A stretch of DNA of 64,000 nucleotides from Paenibacillus chondroitinus NBRC 15376 (lineage in GTDB: Bacteria; Bacillota; Bacilli; Paenibacillales; NBRC-103111): assembly GCF_004000765.1 (NCBI RefSeq), contig NZ_BILW01000010.1:118188-182187 (forward strand), given 5' to 3'. The notes below the pieces were generated by a model. It searched no databases, was not told the origin of the DNA, and was given only the letters and a program-made list of their open reading frames with translations. A program made the position numbers and the translations under genes. Positions 25,629 to 36,161 of this stretch are shown here, in pieces (position 1 is the stretch's first letter; each line of letters opens with the position of its first letter).

Positions 25629-26279
25629 CTAGTATTTGTTCAGGATAGCTGTTAACTGTTGGAGTTCCGTCTCACTCAAATATTTCTTGAGTGTATCATT
25701 GACCTGCTTAAGCTCATCTGTTGTAATCCCGTCCTCCAGCAAAGCGGACAGATGCTGCACCTCATTTTGCGGCAGCTTAGCAACAACAAGAGAAAATATT
25801 TTCATCTTATCATCACTGGATAACGCTTCTTTCTTTTTAGCGAAATCCTCGGTCGACATGACAAGCTCCTTCTTCTGCTCGTTTGCATCACTTACTCGCC
25901 CCATGACGGCTACGGCATCATCATCCTTCACTCCTTGGGAAGCCGATTGGCCATTTGTTCCTGCGTCCGAATGTAAAGGATCACTCGAATTAGAACCAGG
26001 CACGCTTCCAGACGGGCTGGGACTAGGCGTAGCTGCCGGCGGTGTTTCCACCGGGGTAGCTTGCTTCCCCCCGTCTCTACGCATAACTATATTCAGGTCC
26101 CCCGCCAATCTTGCAGCAAAATCACTAAATTGAACCTTTTTACCCAAAGCCGGTATCTGATATTGTCGAAATATATCCTCTACATACATGTTAACAACAT
26201 ACCATGTCGTAAACATTGTGATTGTTGTAATAAGTACACTGCTTATGACGATTTTGCCCAGCCACGTTAATACTTTCAT
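25629..26279 (-). CDS. hypothetical membrane-anchored protein with Pro/Ser-rich linker
   Basis: The 216-residue protein starts at MKVLTWLGK (26279), with AGGAG 11 nt upstream; the frame is open to 26345. One membrane helix (VISSVLITTITMFTTWYVVN, about 9-28) is followed by an extracytoplasmic region, a Pro/Ser/Thr linker (about 75-105) and a helical C-terminal domain with repeated acidic-leucine segments. It sits just downstream of purA, behind the purA terminator. Not recognised beyond this. Confidence 0.7.
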   Translation of the reverse strand: MKVLTWLGKIVISSVLITTITMFTTWYVVNMYVEDIFRQYQIPALGKKVQFSDFAARLAGDLNIVMRRDGGKQATPVETPPAATPSPSPSGSVPGSNSSDPLHSDAGTNGQSASQGVKDDDAVAVMGRVSDANEQKKELVMSTEDFAKKKEALSSDDKMKIFSLVVAKLPQNEVQHLSALLEDGITTDELKQVNDTLKKYLSETELQQLTAILNKY

Positions 26280-26360
26280 TCTCTCTATCACTCCTGACGC
26301 TTGAATCTGTTCCCTCCTTCCCAGTATTGACGAAATCGTGCCCATTAAATCCCATTAGGC

Positions 26361-26403
26361 AAAAAAGAAATCCTCTAAGCTGCTGATGCGCCTAGAGGAT
26401 TTT
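26361..26403 (-). terminator. terminator after purA
   Basis: A 9-10-bp stem (26368-26377 with 26393-26402) with a 15-nt loop, followed on the minus strand by TTTCTTTTTTG. Confidence 0.8.
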
Positions 26404-26421
26404 GTATTTATCTCGATTGAA

Positions 26422-27955
<1,534 letters not shown>

Positions 27956-27961
27956 GTCTTT

Positions 27962-27990
27962 AGTGTAGCAGTCCCCCTACGCAAAGTCAA
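27962..27990 (-). promoter_or_regulatory. sigma-A promoter of purA
   Basis: TTGACT (27985-27990), a 17-nt spacer and TACACT (27962-27967) on the minus strand. Confidence 0.85.
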
Positions 27991-27992
27991 TG

Positions 27993-28037
27993 AAAAACGA
28001 ACAATAATAAGTGCTCCTGTATAATCGTTCGGATATT
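27993..28037 (-). promoter_or_regulatory. pair of inverted PurBoxes (PurR site) upstream of purA
   Basis: AAAAACGAACAAT (27993-28005) and, inverted, AATATCCGAACGAT (28024-28037) match the Bacillus PurBox core CGAAC with AT-rich flanks and face each other. They lie immediately upstream of the -35, as in PurR-repressed Bacillus genes. Expected effect: repression relieved by PRPP. Confidence 0.75.
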
Positions 28038-28114
28038 GGTCATACTATAAAGTTGCCTCCGACTTGCCCTATAAGGATAAACAACTTCGTCGTTCATATG
28101 TGAAACCTTACGTT

Positions 28115-28242
28115 GGGAACTACAGGCCGTTATTTCTCCTGAAATCGACTCATCCAGAGGTTTAGTGGAACTACGATCCTCTATCTCTCCAACTTCTGCT
28201 TACATGTAGGCATTTATGGACTGATAAGACCCTCCAGTTCCC
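28115..28242. repeat. 128-bp imperfect inverted-repeat element
   Basis: The ends are GGGAACTACAGGCCGTTAT (28115-28133) and, inverted, GGGAACTGGAGGGTCTTAT (28224-28242), matching at 14 of 19 positions. Internal sequence also contains a GGAACTAC copy. It sits in a gene-free 569-bp gap between purA and dnaB. From memory, GGAACT..GTTAT motifs of this kind recur between genes in Paenibacillus, which I cannot verify here. Confidence 0.45.
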
Positions 28243-28277
28243 TTATTTCCATACGCAAGAAAAAAAGCAGCAGGCCG

Positions 28278-29642
28278 TTAATACTGCGCGGCCGCTGCTT
28301 CTTGATGACTACGATCCATGTTCACGAATTTGTTAAATTGCTTCAAGAACGCCAGCTCAACGGTTCCTACCGGACCGTTACGCTGTTTGGCGATGATAAT
28401 CTCGATAATGTTCTTCTTCTCAGATTCTTTATCGTAGTAATCGTCCCGGTACAGGAAGGCTACGATGTCGGCATCTTGCTCGATGGAACCCGACTCCCTA
28501 AGGTCAGACATCATCGGACGTTTGTCCTGCCGCTGCTCAACACCCCGGCTGAGCTGCGAGAGCGCGATAACCGGTACATTGAGCTCACGCGCGATTTGCT
28601 TCAGCGTACGGGAGATCTCAGAGACCTCCTGCTGACGGTTGTCGCCTTTGCCGCGGCCGGCAATCAACTGCAAGTAATCGATGAGGATCATGCCAAGCCC
28701 CTTCTCCTGTTGGAGACGGCGGCATTTCGCACGAATATCCGCAACCGTGATCTGGGCCGAATCATCGATGAAAATATTCGCTTCCGACAAGGCGCCGATG
28801 GCCATCGTCAGCTTCTCCCAGTCATCGCCTTCGAGATAACCCGTCCGCATGCGGTTCGCATCGACGTTCGCCTCGGCGCAGACCATACGTTGAACGAGCT
28901 GCGCCGCGCCCATCTCGAGCGAGAAAATCGCGACGGTTTCCTTGGCGCGTACTCCGACGTTCTGCGCTACGTTCAGCGCGAACGCGGTTTTACCTACTGA
29001 AGGACGCGCTGCCAGAATGATTAAGTCGGAGCGCTGGAAGCCCGACGTCATCTTGTCCAGGTCGATAAAACCCGAAGGAACGCCTGTGGATCCGCCTTTA
29101 TTCGAGTAGAGCGACTCTACCTTCTCGAAGACTTCCATGAGCACATCGCGAATGACCACGAAGCCGCTCGAGCTGCGGCGCTGCGAGATCTCAAGAATCT
29201 TCGCCTCCGCTTCGCTCAGCATGGACCCTACATCGTCTTCATTGGCGTAGCCATTGGTGACGATTTGGGTGGCTGTGCGGATCAAACGGCGAAGCATTGA
29301 TTTCTCTTCGACGATAGCCGCGTAATAGTCGATGTTAGCAGCTGTCGGCACCGCGTTCGCTAGCTCGGATAAGTACGTAACGCCGCCGATCTCTTCCAGC
29401 TGCTGTTTGTTCTGCAGAAGCGATGTTAGCGTGATCAGGTCGACAGGCTCTTGATCCTCCGCCAGCTCAACGATCGCTTCAAAGATGCGCTGATGCGCCC
29501 CCCGATAAAAGTCGTCGCTCGTAATCCGCTCCATCGCGGTAATTAAAGCGTCACCGTTAATCAAAATGGCGCCGAGTACGGCTTGCTCGGCTTCTATATT
29601 TTGAGGGGGTACGCGATCCATAAACATATTGTCTCCGCTCAT
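28278..29642 (-). CDS. dnaB: replicative DNA helicase DnaB
   Basis: DnaB (called DnaC in B. subtilis) is the hexameric 5'-3' helicase of the replication fork. The 454-residue protein has the N-terminal domain (IEAEQAVLGAILIN), a linker, and the RecA-like domain: Walker A ARPSVGKTAFA (near 215), Walker B MILIDYLQLI, then ALSQLSRGVEQR. The ATG at 29642 is preceded by GGCGGG about 10 nt away; a second ATG five codons in is possible. It follows rplI by 98 nt on the same strand. Confidence 0.98.
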   Translation of the reverse strand: MSGDNMFMDRVPPQNIEAEQAVLGAILINGDALITAMERITSDDFYRGAHQRIFEAIVELAEDQEPVDLITLTSLLQNKQQLEEIGGVTYLSELANAVPTAANIDYYAAIVEEKSMLRRLIRTATQIVTNGYANEDDVGSMLSEAEAKILEISQRRSSSGFVVIRDVLMEVFEKVESLYSNKGGSTGVPSGFIDLDKMTSGFQRSDLIILAARPSVGKTAFALNVAQNVGVRAKETVAIFSLEMGAAQLVQRMVCAEANVDANRMRTGYLEGDDWEKLTMAIGALSEANIFIDDSAQITVADIRAKCRRLQQEKGLGMILIDYLQLIAGRGKGDNRQQEVSEISRTLKQIARELNVPVIALSQLSRGVEQRQDKRPMMSDLRESGSIEQDADIVAFLYRDDYYDKESEKKNIIEIIIAKQRNGPVGTVELAFLKQFNKFVNMDRSHQEAAAAQY

Positions 29643-29700
29643 GCTTCAGTACCCGCCTTTCTTTTCATAGTTTAGTAGTCTTGGTACCAGACAATAGATA

Positions 29701-29721
29701 AGAGCCCCTCCTAGGGACTCT
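29701..29721 (-). terminator. weak hairpin after rplI
   Basis: AGAGcCCC/GGGaCTCT-type stem with no strong T-run. It may reduce read-through from rplI into dnaB. Confidence 0.4.
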
Positions 29722-29740
29722 CATTTGCTTTCTCAGTCAC

Positions 29741-30190
29741 TTATTTCTCTTCCAGAACCTGTACGTTCAAACTTGCTGTAACTTCGCTGTGCAGCTTCAC
29801 AGGGACCTTCGTAACGCCTAGTGTACGAATTGGTTCGTCGAGGACGATTTTGCGCTTATCAATTACGATCTTGTACTGTTTCTCCAAAACTTCTGCGATT
29901 TGCTTGCTTGGAATGGCACCGAACAATCGGCCGCCTTCACCGGCTTTCGCTTTGATTTGAACCGTCATTTCGTTCAACTTCTCGCCCAGCGTTTTGGCAT
30001 CGGCTTTCTCTTGATCCTTTTTACGCTGTTCCGCTTTTTTCTGATTATCCAGCACTTTCACTGTGCCCGTTGTCGCGGGAGCTGCAAGCCCCTGAGCAAT
30101 GAGGAAATTCTGTGCGTAGCCCTCGGATACTTCTTTGATTTCACCTTTTTTGCCTTGGCCTTTAACATCTTTTAGTAAAATGACTTTCAT
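29741..30190 (-). CDS. rplI: 50S ribosomal protein L9
   Basis: L9 binds 23S rRNA near the L1 stalk and helps keep the reading frame. The 149-residue protein has the standard N-terminal globule ([30 protein letters not shown]), the long connecting helix and the C-terminal domain. Its ATG overlaps the gdpP stop by 4 nt (ATGA), so the two are translationally coupled. Confidence 0.98.
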   Translation of the reverse strand: MKVILLKDVKGQGKKGEIKEVSEGYAQNFLIAQGLAAPATTGTVKVLDNQKKAEQRKKDQEKADAKTLGEKLNEMTVQIKAKAGEGGRLFGAIPSKQIAEVLEKQYKIVIDKRKIVLDEPIRTLGVTKVPVKLHSEVTASLNVQVLEEK

Positions 30191-32151
30191 TCGAAAAGTC
30201 CCTCCTCTTCCTGCATCTCATCGAGTACTTTCTTCAATCGGTTCGTTGCTCCCTCTAACGTCGTGCCATCGAGCTGAGTTGCTGCATTGGTCAAATGACC
30301 GCCGCCGCCCAGCCGCTCCATCACGAGTTGGACGTTCATCTGCCCCAGCGATCTGGCGCTGATGCCGATCAGTCCATCCGGCCTTTCAGCGATGACAAAG
30401 GAAGCCATAATATTCGTCATATTCAACAATGTATCAGCAACCTGTGCAATCATCAACTGAGAATATTTGCGATTAGGCTCAGCAACTGCCAAAGCGATAT
30501 GCTCATGGATAGTTTCTGTATGCTTGATCACTTCGGCTCGCTCGATGTACGAATCGAGATCTTCCTTCAGCAAACGCTGAATCAGCGCGGAATCTGCGCC
30601 ATTACGGCGCAAATACGAAGCGGCTTCGAAGGTTCTCGCCCCTGTGCGGAGGGAGAAGCTCTTCGTGTCGACTACGATGCCGGCCAGCAAAGTCGTAGCC
30701 TCGAGCACTTCCATCGTCAGCTTCTCATTGATGTACTGCAGCAGCTCGGTCACCAGCTCACAGGTAGAAGACGCATAAGGCTCCATATAGACGAGTGTCG
30801 CGTCATTGATGAACTCCTCGCTGCGGCGATGATGATCGACCACAACGACCCTGTGCGTCTGCTGGAGCAGCTTAGGCTCGGCTACCATGGAAGCCTTGTG
30901 TGTATCCAGCACCACAGCCAAGGTACGCTGCGTCGTAATCTGCATCGCCTGCTCCGGTGTTATGAACCAGCGATGCAGCCGCTCATCACCGGCAATCGTC
31001 TCCATCACTTTATGGATCGAGGGATTCACTCCCTCAAGCACGATGTAACCTTCCTTGCCAATCACTTGCACAGCCTTCAAGATGCCGATCGATGCGCCGA
31101 TGCAGTCCATGTCCGGAAAGCGATGACCCATAATAATCACTTTATCGCTATCCTTCATCAAATCCCTTAAGGCATGGGATATGACCCTGGCCCTGACCCG
31201 CGTGCGCTTCTCAACCGCATTCGTTCTTCCACCATAAAAGCTCAGCCTCTGGCCCACTTTCACCGTCACCTGATCGCCGCCGCGGCCTAAAGACATGTCC
31301 AGGCCCATCTGCGCCATTTGACCAAGCTCCATTAATTGCTCCGCACCAGATGCGATCCCGATACTCAGCGTCATCGGAAGCTTGTTCTCTATCGTCAGAT
31401 CACGTACATCGTCCAGAATTTCAAATCGCGTTTGCTCTAATTGACGCAGCGCTTTCTGATCCATCAGAATGAGGAAACGGTCGGAGGACGTCCGGCGCAA
31501 ATAAAGCTGATTTTTCTGAGCCCATTCGGTAATTTCACCCGTAACTTTGGCCAGCATAATGCTGCGCGTTTGATCATCCAGACCTTGCGTTGACTCCTCC
31601 AGATTATCCATCATGACGATTCCGATCGCCGTCTTCTCATCTTCGTACTTTCTCGCCAAATTCGCATGCTCCGTGATTTCCCGGAAATAGAGCAGTCTTT
31701 CTTCCGCCCGAATCGAGACTTGATAAATGGACTTCCCGATGGTGAGATCTACTTTATCGCTTTTATCTTTTCGATTTTTCAGGTCTGGCAAATATTCGTA
31801 CAACGGCTCGCCGATGACGGAATCCTGCCCCAGCATTTTCGCCACAAACGGGTTGTGCCATTCGATGCGCTTCTCTTCATTATATAAAATAATTCCGATA
31901 GGAAGGCCGCTCATCACTTCATTGCCGGCTTTTTTGACCCGATGCGTAATCGTTCCGACATACATATTCAGCTCTTTGCGAAAAGCTGTTTCCGCTTGGA
32001 GCGTAAAGTATGCCAGAACGGCGCAGACCAGGAAGGCCGTAACGCCCAGCCACCATTTGAACATATAGATGGTAGCTGACATGATGATGAGCAGAACGAA
32101 AATCCACACGATGTGTTGACCGTGCCATCGCTTCAAAAGGAACTTCGGCAT
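30187..32151 (-). CDS. gdpP: cyclic-di-AMP phosphodiesterase GdpP
   Basis: GdpP hydrolyses c-di-AMP to pApA, setting the level of this essential messenger and influencing cell-wall and potassium homeostasis. The 654-residue protein has two N-terminal membrane helices (about 13-50), a PAS domain, a degenerate GGDEF domain (about 170-300; the GGDEF motif is absent), and DHH/DHHA1 domains. Metal ligands are in [13 protein letters not shown] (near 349) and VVDHHRR (near 437), and GGGGH marks DHHA1 near 610. The order DUF2232-gdpP-rplI-dnaB is conserved in Bacillales. Confidence 0.97.
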   Translation of the reverse strand: MPKFLLKRWHGQHIVWIFVLLIIMSATIYMFKWWLGVTAFLVCAVLAYFTLQAETAFRKELNMYVGTITHRVKKAGNEVMSGLPIGIILYNEEKRIEWHNPFVAKMLGQDSVIGEPLYEYLPDLKNRKDKSDKVDLTIGKSIYQVSIRAEERLLYFREITEHANLARKYEDEKTAIGIVMMDNLEESTQGLDDQTRSIMLAKVTGEITEWAQKNQLYLRRTSSDRFLILMDQKALRQLEQTRFEILDDVRDLTIENKLPMTLSIGIASGAEQLMELGQMAQMGLDMSLGRGGDQVTVKVGQRLSFYGGRTNAVEKRTRVRARVISHALRDLMKDSDKVIIMGHRFPDMDCIGASIGILKAVQVIGKEGYIVLEGVNPSIHKVMETIAGDERLHRWFITPEQAMQITTQRTLAVVLDTHKASMVAEPKLLQQTHRVVVVDHHRRSEEFINDATLVYMEPYASSTCELVTELLQYINEKLTMEVLEATTLLAGIVVDTKSFSLRTGARTFEAASYLRRNGADSALIQRLLKEDLDSYIERAEVIKHTETIHEHIALAVAEPNRKYSQLMIAQVADTLLNMTNIMASFVIAERPDGLIGISARSLGQMNVQLVMERLGGGGHLTNAATQLDGTTLEGATNRLKKVLDEMQEEEGLFE

Positions 32152-32169
32152 TCGAACTAGCTCCTAATC

Positions 32170-33084
32170 CTATAAATTTTTCTTAAACCGTTCACGGATT
32201 GGAAACGCAACATCAAATACCCCTAGTAAGCTGTAAACGATAAAAAGTGGCGGCATGAAACAAAGAATGATCATCGCCACGATCGGCAAAATTGGCTTCC
32301 ACTTGTTCGCATGCGCAACAAAGAATAGAAAACAGATCGCTTGAATAGCGAACGCCAGCATCAATAGTGGCATTGCATTCATCATCAGCGTCGGAATGAG
32401 TGAATTGGAAGCTGGATTCATAAAGAGATCGAGCACAAACACGATCAAATAAATCCACACCAACGATTTCTGCAGCATCCACTCGCGCATTGGGCGCAGA
32501 CCTGGGATACCTTCTCCTGTTTTGTTGAGCAGCCAGCGGCTGATGCCATGAGTGACAAAGGTGTAGAACAACGCCACAAAAATCAGATACAAAGGTATTA
32601 CTTGCACAATGAAATTCACATACCAGTCCTGATCCTTCGGAAGAACCTCCCGAATCCCCGGCGGCATACTTGCTATGCTGTCCATCATGAAAAGTTTGAA
32701 CTTCGCTACCGGATCGAATCCGAGCGAATACCCGATGAGCAGACTGAGCAGTGACTCCGCCAGAATGGTGATAATTCCTGCTGTAAGTACGGTTCTAGCG
32801 GCGGCTTTGCGTTTATATAAGTTACCCATAACCAGTACCGGCGGCAAGAAGAATAGCGATACGGACATGAGGGATATCCCATGCCACTGGGTAAGCAAAT
32901 AAACGACGAGCAAGCTGATGACATAACTGATGACGAATCGTTTGGTGCTTGATTTTACATATAACATCAATACAGGAATCATGAGAAAACTAAATGTGAA
33001 AATAATAAAAGGCGTCATTAGAGATAGCAATGAAAGGATCGTCACCGCACTCCAGATGATGCTTTGCCAACTTCGATTCCCCAA
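32170..33084 (-). CDS. YybS-like DUF2232 membrane protein
   Basis: The 304-residue protein is an integral membrane protein with about eight hydrophobic segments and a basic C-terminus (FPIRERFKKNL). DUF2232 proteins, such as B. subtilis YybS, lie immediately upstream of gdpP as here. They resemble ECF-type S components in topology, but their role is not known. It ends 18 nt before the gdpP start. Confidence 0.9.
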   Translation of the reverse strand: MGNRSWQSIIWSAVTILSLLSLMTPFIIFTFSFLMIPVLMLYVKSSTKRFVISYVISLLVVYLLTQWHGISLMSVSLFFLPPVLVMGNLYKRKAAARTVLTAGIITILAESLLSLLIGYSLGFDPVAKFKLFMMDSIASMPPGIREVLPKDQDWYVNFIVQVIPLYLIFVALFYTFVTHGISRWLLNKTGEGIPGLRPMREWMLQKSLVWIYLIVFVLDLFMNPASNSLIPTLMMNAMPLLMLAFAIQAICFLFFVAHANKWKPILPIVAMIILCFMPPLFIVYSLLGVFDVAFPIRERFKKNL

Positions 33085-33090
33085 CCGGGC

Positions 33091-33402
33091 TCACCTCTTA
33101 CGTAAATGTTCTTCGAGCGATGAAATGTCGCCGTACCAGTCCTCAAGTTGATGGCCCTCTTGGCGGTGCTTCTTCATTTTCTCTACAATGGCTTCGTCCA
33201 AATCGCGATAAGATATACCCAGTCTTCTCCCCAAAATATAGCCGCTTGAAATTAAACTGGCCAAGCCATCCACGATTCTGACATGGCTGCCTTCCCATAT
33301 GCCTTTAAGCAGGTGCGCTACGTGATCTACGACTTCTGTCTTGAGCCACTCAATGACTTTGGCTCGTCTGGCTAGGTCTACATCCTTTTCCCTATTCAGC
33401 AA
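33091..33402 (-). CDS. MazG-like family protein
   Basis: The 103-residue all-alpha protein (AKVIEWLKTEVVDHVAHLLKGIWEG, then LASLISSGYILGRRLGISYRDLDEAI) matches small MazG-like proteins found beside yybS in Bacillales. The EExxE metal-binding set of true MazG pyrophosphohydrolases is not evident, so catalysis is doubtful. It is the first gene of the DUF2232-gdpP-rplI unit; 6 nt separate it from the next gene. Confidence 0.8.
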   Translation of the reverse strand: MLNREKDVDLARRAKVIEWLKTEVVDHVAHLLKGIWEGSHVRIVDGLASLISSGYILGRRLGISYRDLDEAIVEKMKKHRQEGHQLEDWYGDISSLEEHLRKR

Positions 33403-33524
33403 CCGTCATCTCTCCTCATCCTACAAAAGACTATAGCGTTAATTATACCACAAAATAGGGGGAGAAAAGAAAGCCTCTACAAAGCCGCGCGATCTCTCCT
33501 CTCGCCTATGGACTTCTCGGCATA

Positions 33525-33555
33525 CAAAAAAGACAGCCGTATAAACAGCTGCCTT
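33525..33555 (-). terminator. terminator of the rpsF-ssb-rpsR operon
   Basis: Stem AAGGCAGC/GGCTGTCTT (one G-U) followed on the minus strand by TTTTTT, 12 nt past rpsR. Confidence 0.8.
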
Positions 33556-33566
33556 CTTAGTAAACC

Positions 33567-33854
33567 CTATTCCGTTGTGTAAGGCAACAATGCGATTGTA
33601 CGGGAACGCTTGATAGCGATCGTCAATGCACGTTGGTACTTAGCGGAAGTACCAGTTACACGTCTAGGAAGAATCTTCCCGCGCTCACTGATGAACTTTT
33701 TAAGAGTTTCGATGTCTTTATAGTCAATGTGCTTGATTTTGTTAACTGTGAAGTAACAAACTTTACGACGTTTACCTTTACCGCCTTTACCACGAGGAGC
33801 AAATTTGCGATCGCCGCGATCTTCACTATTGTTATCTCTTTTTTGGAAAGCCAT
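33567..33854 (-). CDS. rpsR: 30S ribosomal protein S18
   Basis: S18 binds as a heterodimer with S6 on the 30S platform. The 95-residue protein has a charged N-terminal extension and the core [21 protein letters not shown] with [17 protein letters not shown]. It is the last gene of rpsF-ssb-rpsR. The Cys in the core marks the zinc-independent form usual in this group. Confidence 0.98.
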   Translation of the reverse strand: MAFQKRDNNSEDRGDRKFAPRGKGGKGKRRKVCYFTVNKIKHIDYKDIETLKKFISERGKILPRRVTGTSAKYQRALTIAIKRSRTIALLPYTTE

Positions 33855-33877
33855 GAATTTGTTCAGTCCTTTCTACT

Positions 33878-34357
33878 TTAGAATGGCAAGTCATCATCGG
33901 AAATGTCGATCGGTTTTCCGTCATCGATGAAAGGATCTTGCTGTTCGCGTGACCCACCGCCACGATTGCCACTGCCTCCGCCGCCGTAGCTAGCGTTTGC
34001 GTTCGATCCACCGTCTTCACGATTTCCGGCACCGTTACTGGATTCAAGGAAGCGTACATTATCGGCAATCACTTCGGTCACGTAAACTCTCTTGCCCTCG
34101 TTGTTGTCGTAATTACGTACCTGAATTCGGCCTTCCACTGCTGTCAAACGACCTTTACGCAAATAGTTCGCGCATGTTTCGGCAAGCTGCCTCCACGTGA
34201 CGATATTGATAAAGTCCGCTTCGCGTTCTTTCGAACCTCCGCTGGTGAAAGGACGGTCTACTGCGAGAGTAAACTGCGTAACCGCAACGCCGGCTGGCGT
34301 ATAACGAAGTTCTGGATCTCTGGTCAATCTACCGATAAGAATGACACGGTTCAACAT
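33878..34357 (-). CDS. ssb: single-stranded DNA-binding protein
   Basis: SSB coats single-stranded DNA and recruits replication and repair proteins. The 159-residue protein has the OB fold ([20 protein letters not shown] to about residue 108), a Gly/Ser/Asn-rich linker, and the acidic tip ISDDDLPF that docks partner proteins. It lies between rpsF and rpsR as in B. subtilis ssbA. Confidence 0.98.
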   Translation of the reverse strand: MLNRVILIGRLTRDPELRYTPAGVAVTQFTLAVDRPFTSGGSKEREADFINIVTWRQLAETCANYLRKGRLTAVEGRIQVRNYDNNEGKRVYVTEVIADNVRFLESSNGAGNREDGGSNANASYGGGGSGNRGGGSREQQDPFIDDGKPIDISDDDLPF

Positions 34358-34392
34358 AGAACATTCCCCCTGACGAAAATACTGGCATGCAA

Positions 34393-34680
34393 TTAAGCTA
34401 CGTCGTTTGTGATTAAGTGACGGATAACTTCATCCGTAATCTTAAGTACGCGATCAAGTTCAGTTACAACAGCAGGTTCTGCGTTGAAGTGTACAAGCAC
34501 GTAGTGCCCGTCACGGAACTTATTGATCTCATACGCAAGACGGCGTTTGCCCATCAGGTCATGTTTGGAGACTTCGCCTCCACCGTTCGTGATGATGCCT
34601 TGGAACTTTTCTACTGTAGATTGAACAACTTCTTGCTCAACGTCAGTACGAATGATGTACATCAGTTCATATTTGCGCAT
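34393..34680 (-). CDS. rpsF: 30S ribosomal protein S6
   Basis: S6 forms a dimer with S18 on the 30S platform. The 95-residue protein starts [11 protein letters not shown] at 34680 with AAGGAGG 8 nt upstream; the longer open frame to 34731 is upstream leader. First gene of the operon. A leader of about 95 nt precedes it and is the usual site of S6:S18 autoregulation. Confidence 0.98.
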   Translation of the reverse strand: MRKYELMYIIRTDVEQEVVQSTVEKFQGIITNGGGEVSKHDLMGKRRLAYEINKFRDGHYVLVHFNAEPAVVTELDRVLKITDEVIRHLITNDVA

Positions 34681-34810
34681 GTATGTCACCTCCTTTTGGA
34701 CTAAGCGGCCCCTGTTCAAGCTTGTTCGCACAAGCGAAGGAGCAAGGAGCGAGGATTCTTTTTCAAAACTCGCACCTGAATACTATAGCAAATTGAACGC
34801 CAGATTACAA
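34681..34810 (-). promoter_or_regulatory. rpsF promoter and leader with possible S6:S18 binding motif
   Basis: Promoter on the minus strand: TTGTAA (34805-34810), 17 nt, TATAGT (34782-34787). The leader contains hairpin GCTTGT-GCGA-ACAAGC followed by a GGGGCCGC stretch. The known S6:S18 leader motif carries a hairpin with a conserved CCG, which this resembles; exact match not established. Confidence 0.5.
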
Positions 34811-34912
34811 GTCTTTTTCTCAAGGATGAACATGGCAACGCCTATCGTACATGCTTCCCCTTCAGGAGGGTAATCTAAACCTGATTGAAAATCTTTCGAA
34901 GAGGTGATCAAT

Positions 34913-35095
34913 GTGGGTGAATGGACACAGTTCAATGAAGGCGATCATGTACCTAACGACGGCGTATACATCGAGATGGGTGAGAATGCCGTCCACATGG
35001 GTATTGAGAACCCGAAAATAGTCACGTTAAAAAAAGGAGACAGATTTCCGGCCAACAGCAACCATAATCGGAAATGGCACCGCAAAAAGCCTTAA
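34913..35095 (+). CDS. YjzC-family protein
   Basis: The 60-residue protein has the family pattern: QFNEGDHVPNDGVYIEMGE, HMGIENPK, then LKKGDRFP and NHNRKW. I start it at GTG 34913, with GAGG 8 nt upstream; an earlier in-frame GTG at 34904 overlaps the ribosome site. YjzC proteins are small soluble Bacillales proteins of unknown function. It is followed after 16 nt by a small membrane protein gene. Confidence 0.85.
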   Translation: MGEWTQFNEGDHVPNDGVYIEMGENAVHMGIENPKIVTLKKGDRFPANSNHNRKWHRKKP

Positions 35096-35111
35096 CTAGG
35101 AGAAATTCACC

Positions 35112-35384
35112 ATGAGAACATCCACGTTTACTTGGCTGTTTACCTTCATTGGTGCAGCCCTCTGTTTAGGTCATTATTTATTTCACGATCATGATGCCTT
35201 TTACATGATCTTCTACGCGCTTAGTGTTCCTGCCTGGTTTGCATCCACATTCACGGACATCTATGAGATCTCCATGTTCCGGATGCTGGTCATCTATGTA
35301 TTAACGATCGCTACATGGGCGCTAGTCGGCTATGTCATTGATCGTTTCTCTATCAGTTACAGAAACCGCAACAGGAGCTATTAA
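35112..35384 (+). CDS. small integral membrane protein
   Basis: The 90-residue protein has three hydrophobic segments (about 7-24, 30-45 and 55-77) and a basic C-terminus rich in Arg/Asn. AGGAG precedes the ATG. It is in an apparent two-gene unit with the YjzC-like gene. Family not recognised. Confidence 0.75.
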   Translation: MRTSTFTWLFTFIGAALCLGHYLFHDHDAFYMIFYALSVPAWFASTFTDIYEISMFRMLVIYVLTIATWALVGYVIDRFSISYRNRNRSY

Positions 35385-35400
35385 TTGGCTGAAATGAAGG

Positions 35401-35450
35401 AAAGCTGGCCCCTAGGCAGTTTCATTTACCTGCTTAGGACCAGCTCTTTT
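35401..35450. terminator. bidirectional terminator
   Basis: AGCTGG/CCAGCT outer stem with inner CC/GG pairs (arms 35403-35418 and 35430-35445), T-run on the plus strand. It separates the small membrane gene from the convergent response regulator. Confidence 0.7.
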
Positions 35451-36144
35451 ACACAATAAACCTGTACCCGGATCCCCAAACTGTGCCTATGTACTGAGGT
35501 TTAGACGGGGTCTCTTCGATTTTCTCTCTGATTCGGGCAATATGAACCGTGACGGTCGAGGCATCACTCATCGCATCCAAGCCCCAAATTCTCTCAAAGA
35601 GTTCTTCCTTGCCAAACACCCGATTGGCATTCTGCAATAGAAATAGAAGCAGGTCAAATTCTTTTTGCGCCATAACGACTTCATTTCCGTTCACAAAGAC
35701 GCGCCTTGCCTCCTTCTGAATCTCCAGACCTCTAACTTGAATCGTGCTTCCTTCATTCCCTTTACCAAACCGTTCTTTCATCCGTTGGAACTTTTTCAAA
35801 TGAGCCCCTACCCGCGCAACCAGCTCGCCGGAGCTGAAAGGCTTGGTAATATAATCGTCCGCCCCAAGGCCCAGACCATTAATTTTATAAATTTCCTCTG
35901 CTCTTGCCGATACCAGAAGAACGGGAATATCGTCATGCTCGCGCACTCTCTTCAATACTTCAAATCCATCGATATCCGGCAGCATGATATCTAAAATGAT
36001 CAGCTCAAAGTCTTCATCCTTGAGAGCTTTCAATCCCGCTAATCCACTGTTCACTGTCTTAACAGAGTAACCGCTCAACTCGAGGTAATCTTTCTGGAGA
36101 TTGGCGATACTTTGATCATCTTCAATAATCAGAATTTTTTTCAT
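35449..36144 (-). CDS. OmpR-family response regulator
   Basis: The 231-residue protein has a receiver domain (KILIIEDDQSIANLQKDYLE, phospho-acceptor Asp in LIILDIMLPDIDG, KPFSSGEL) and a winged-helix domain (about 130-230, VTVHIARIREKIE). I start it at the second of two ATGs, 5 nt after GGAGG. It is 17 nt downstream of its kinase and last in the ABC-transporter/two-component cassette, so it probably controls those transporter genes in response to a peptide antibiotic or envelope stress. Confidence 0.93.
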   Translation of the reverse strand: MKKILIIEDDQSIANLQKDYLELSGYSVKTVNSGLAGLKALKDEDFELIILDIMLPDIDGFEVLKRVREHDDIPVLLVSARAEEIYKINGLGLGADDYITKPFSSGELVARVGAHLKKFQRMKERFGKGNEGSTIQVRGLEIQKEARRVFVNGNEVVMAQKEFDLLLFLLQNANRVFGKEELFERIWGLDAMSDASTVTVHIARIREKIEETPSKPQYIGTVWGSGYRFIV

Positions 36145-36161
36145 CATAACCTCCAAGCCTA

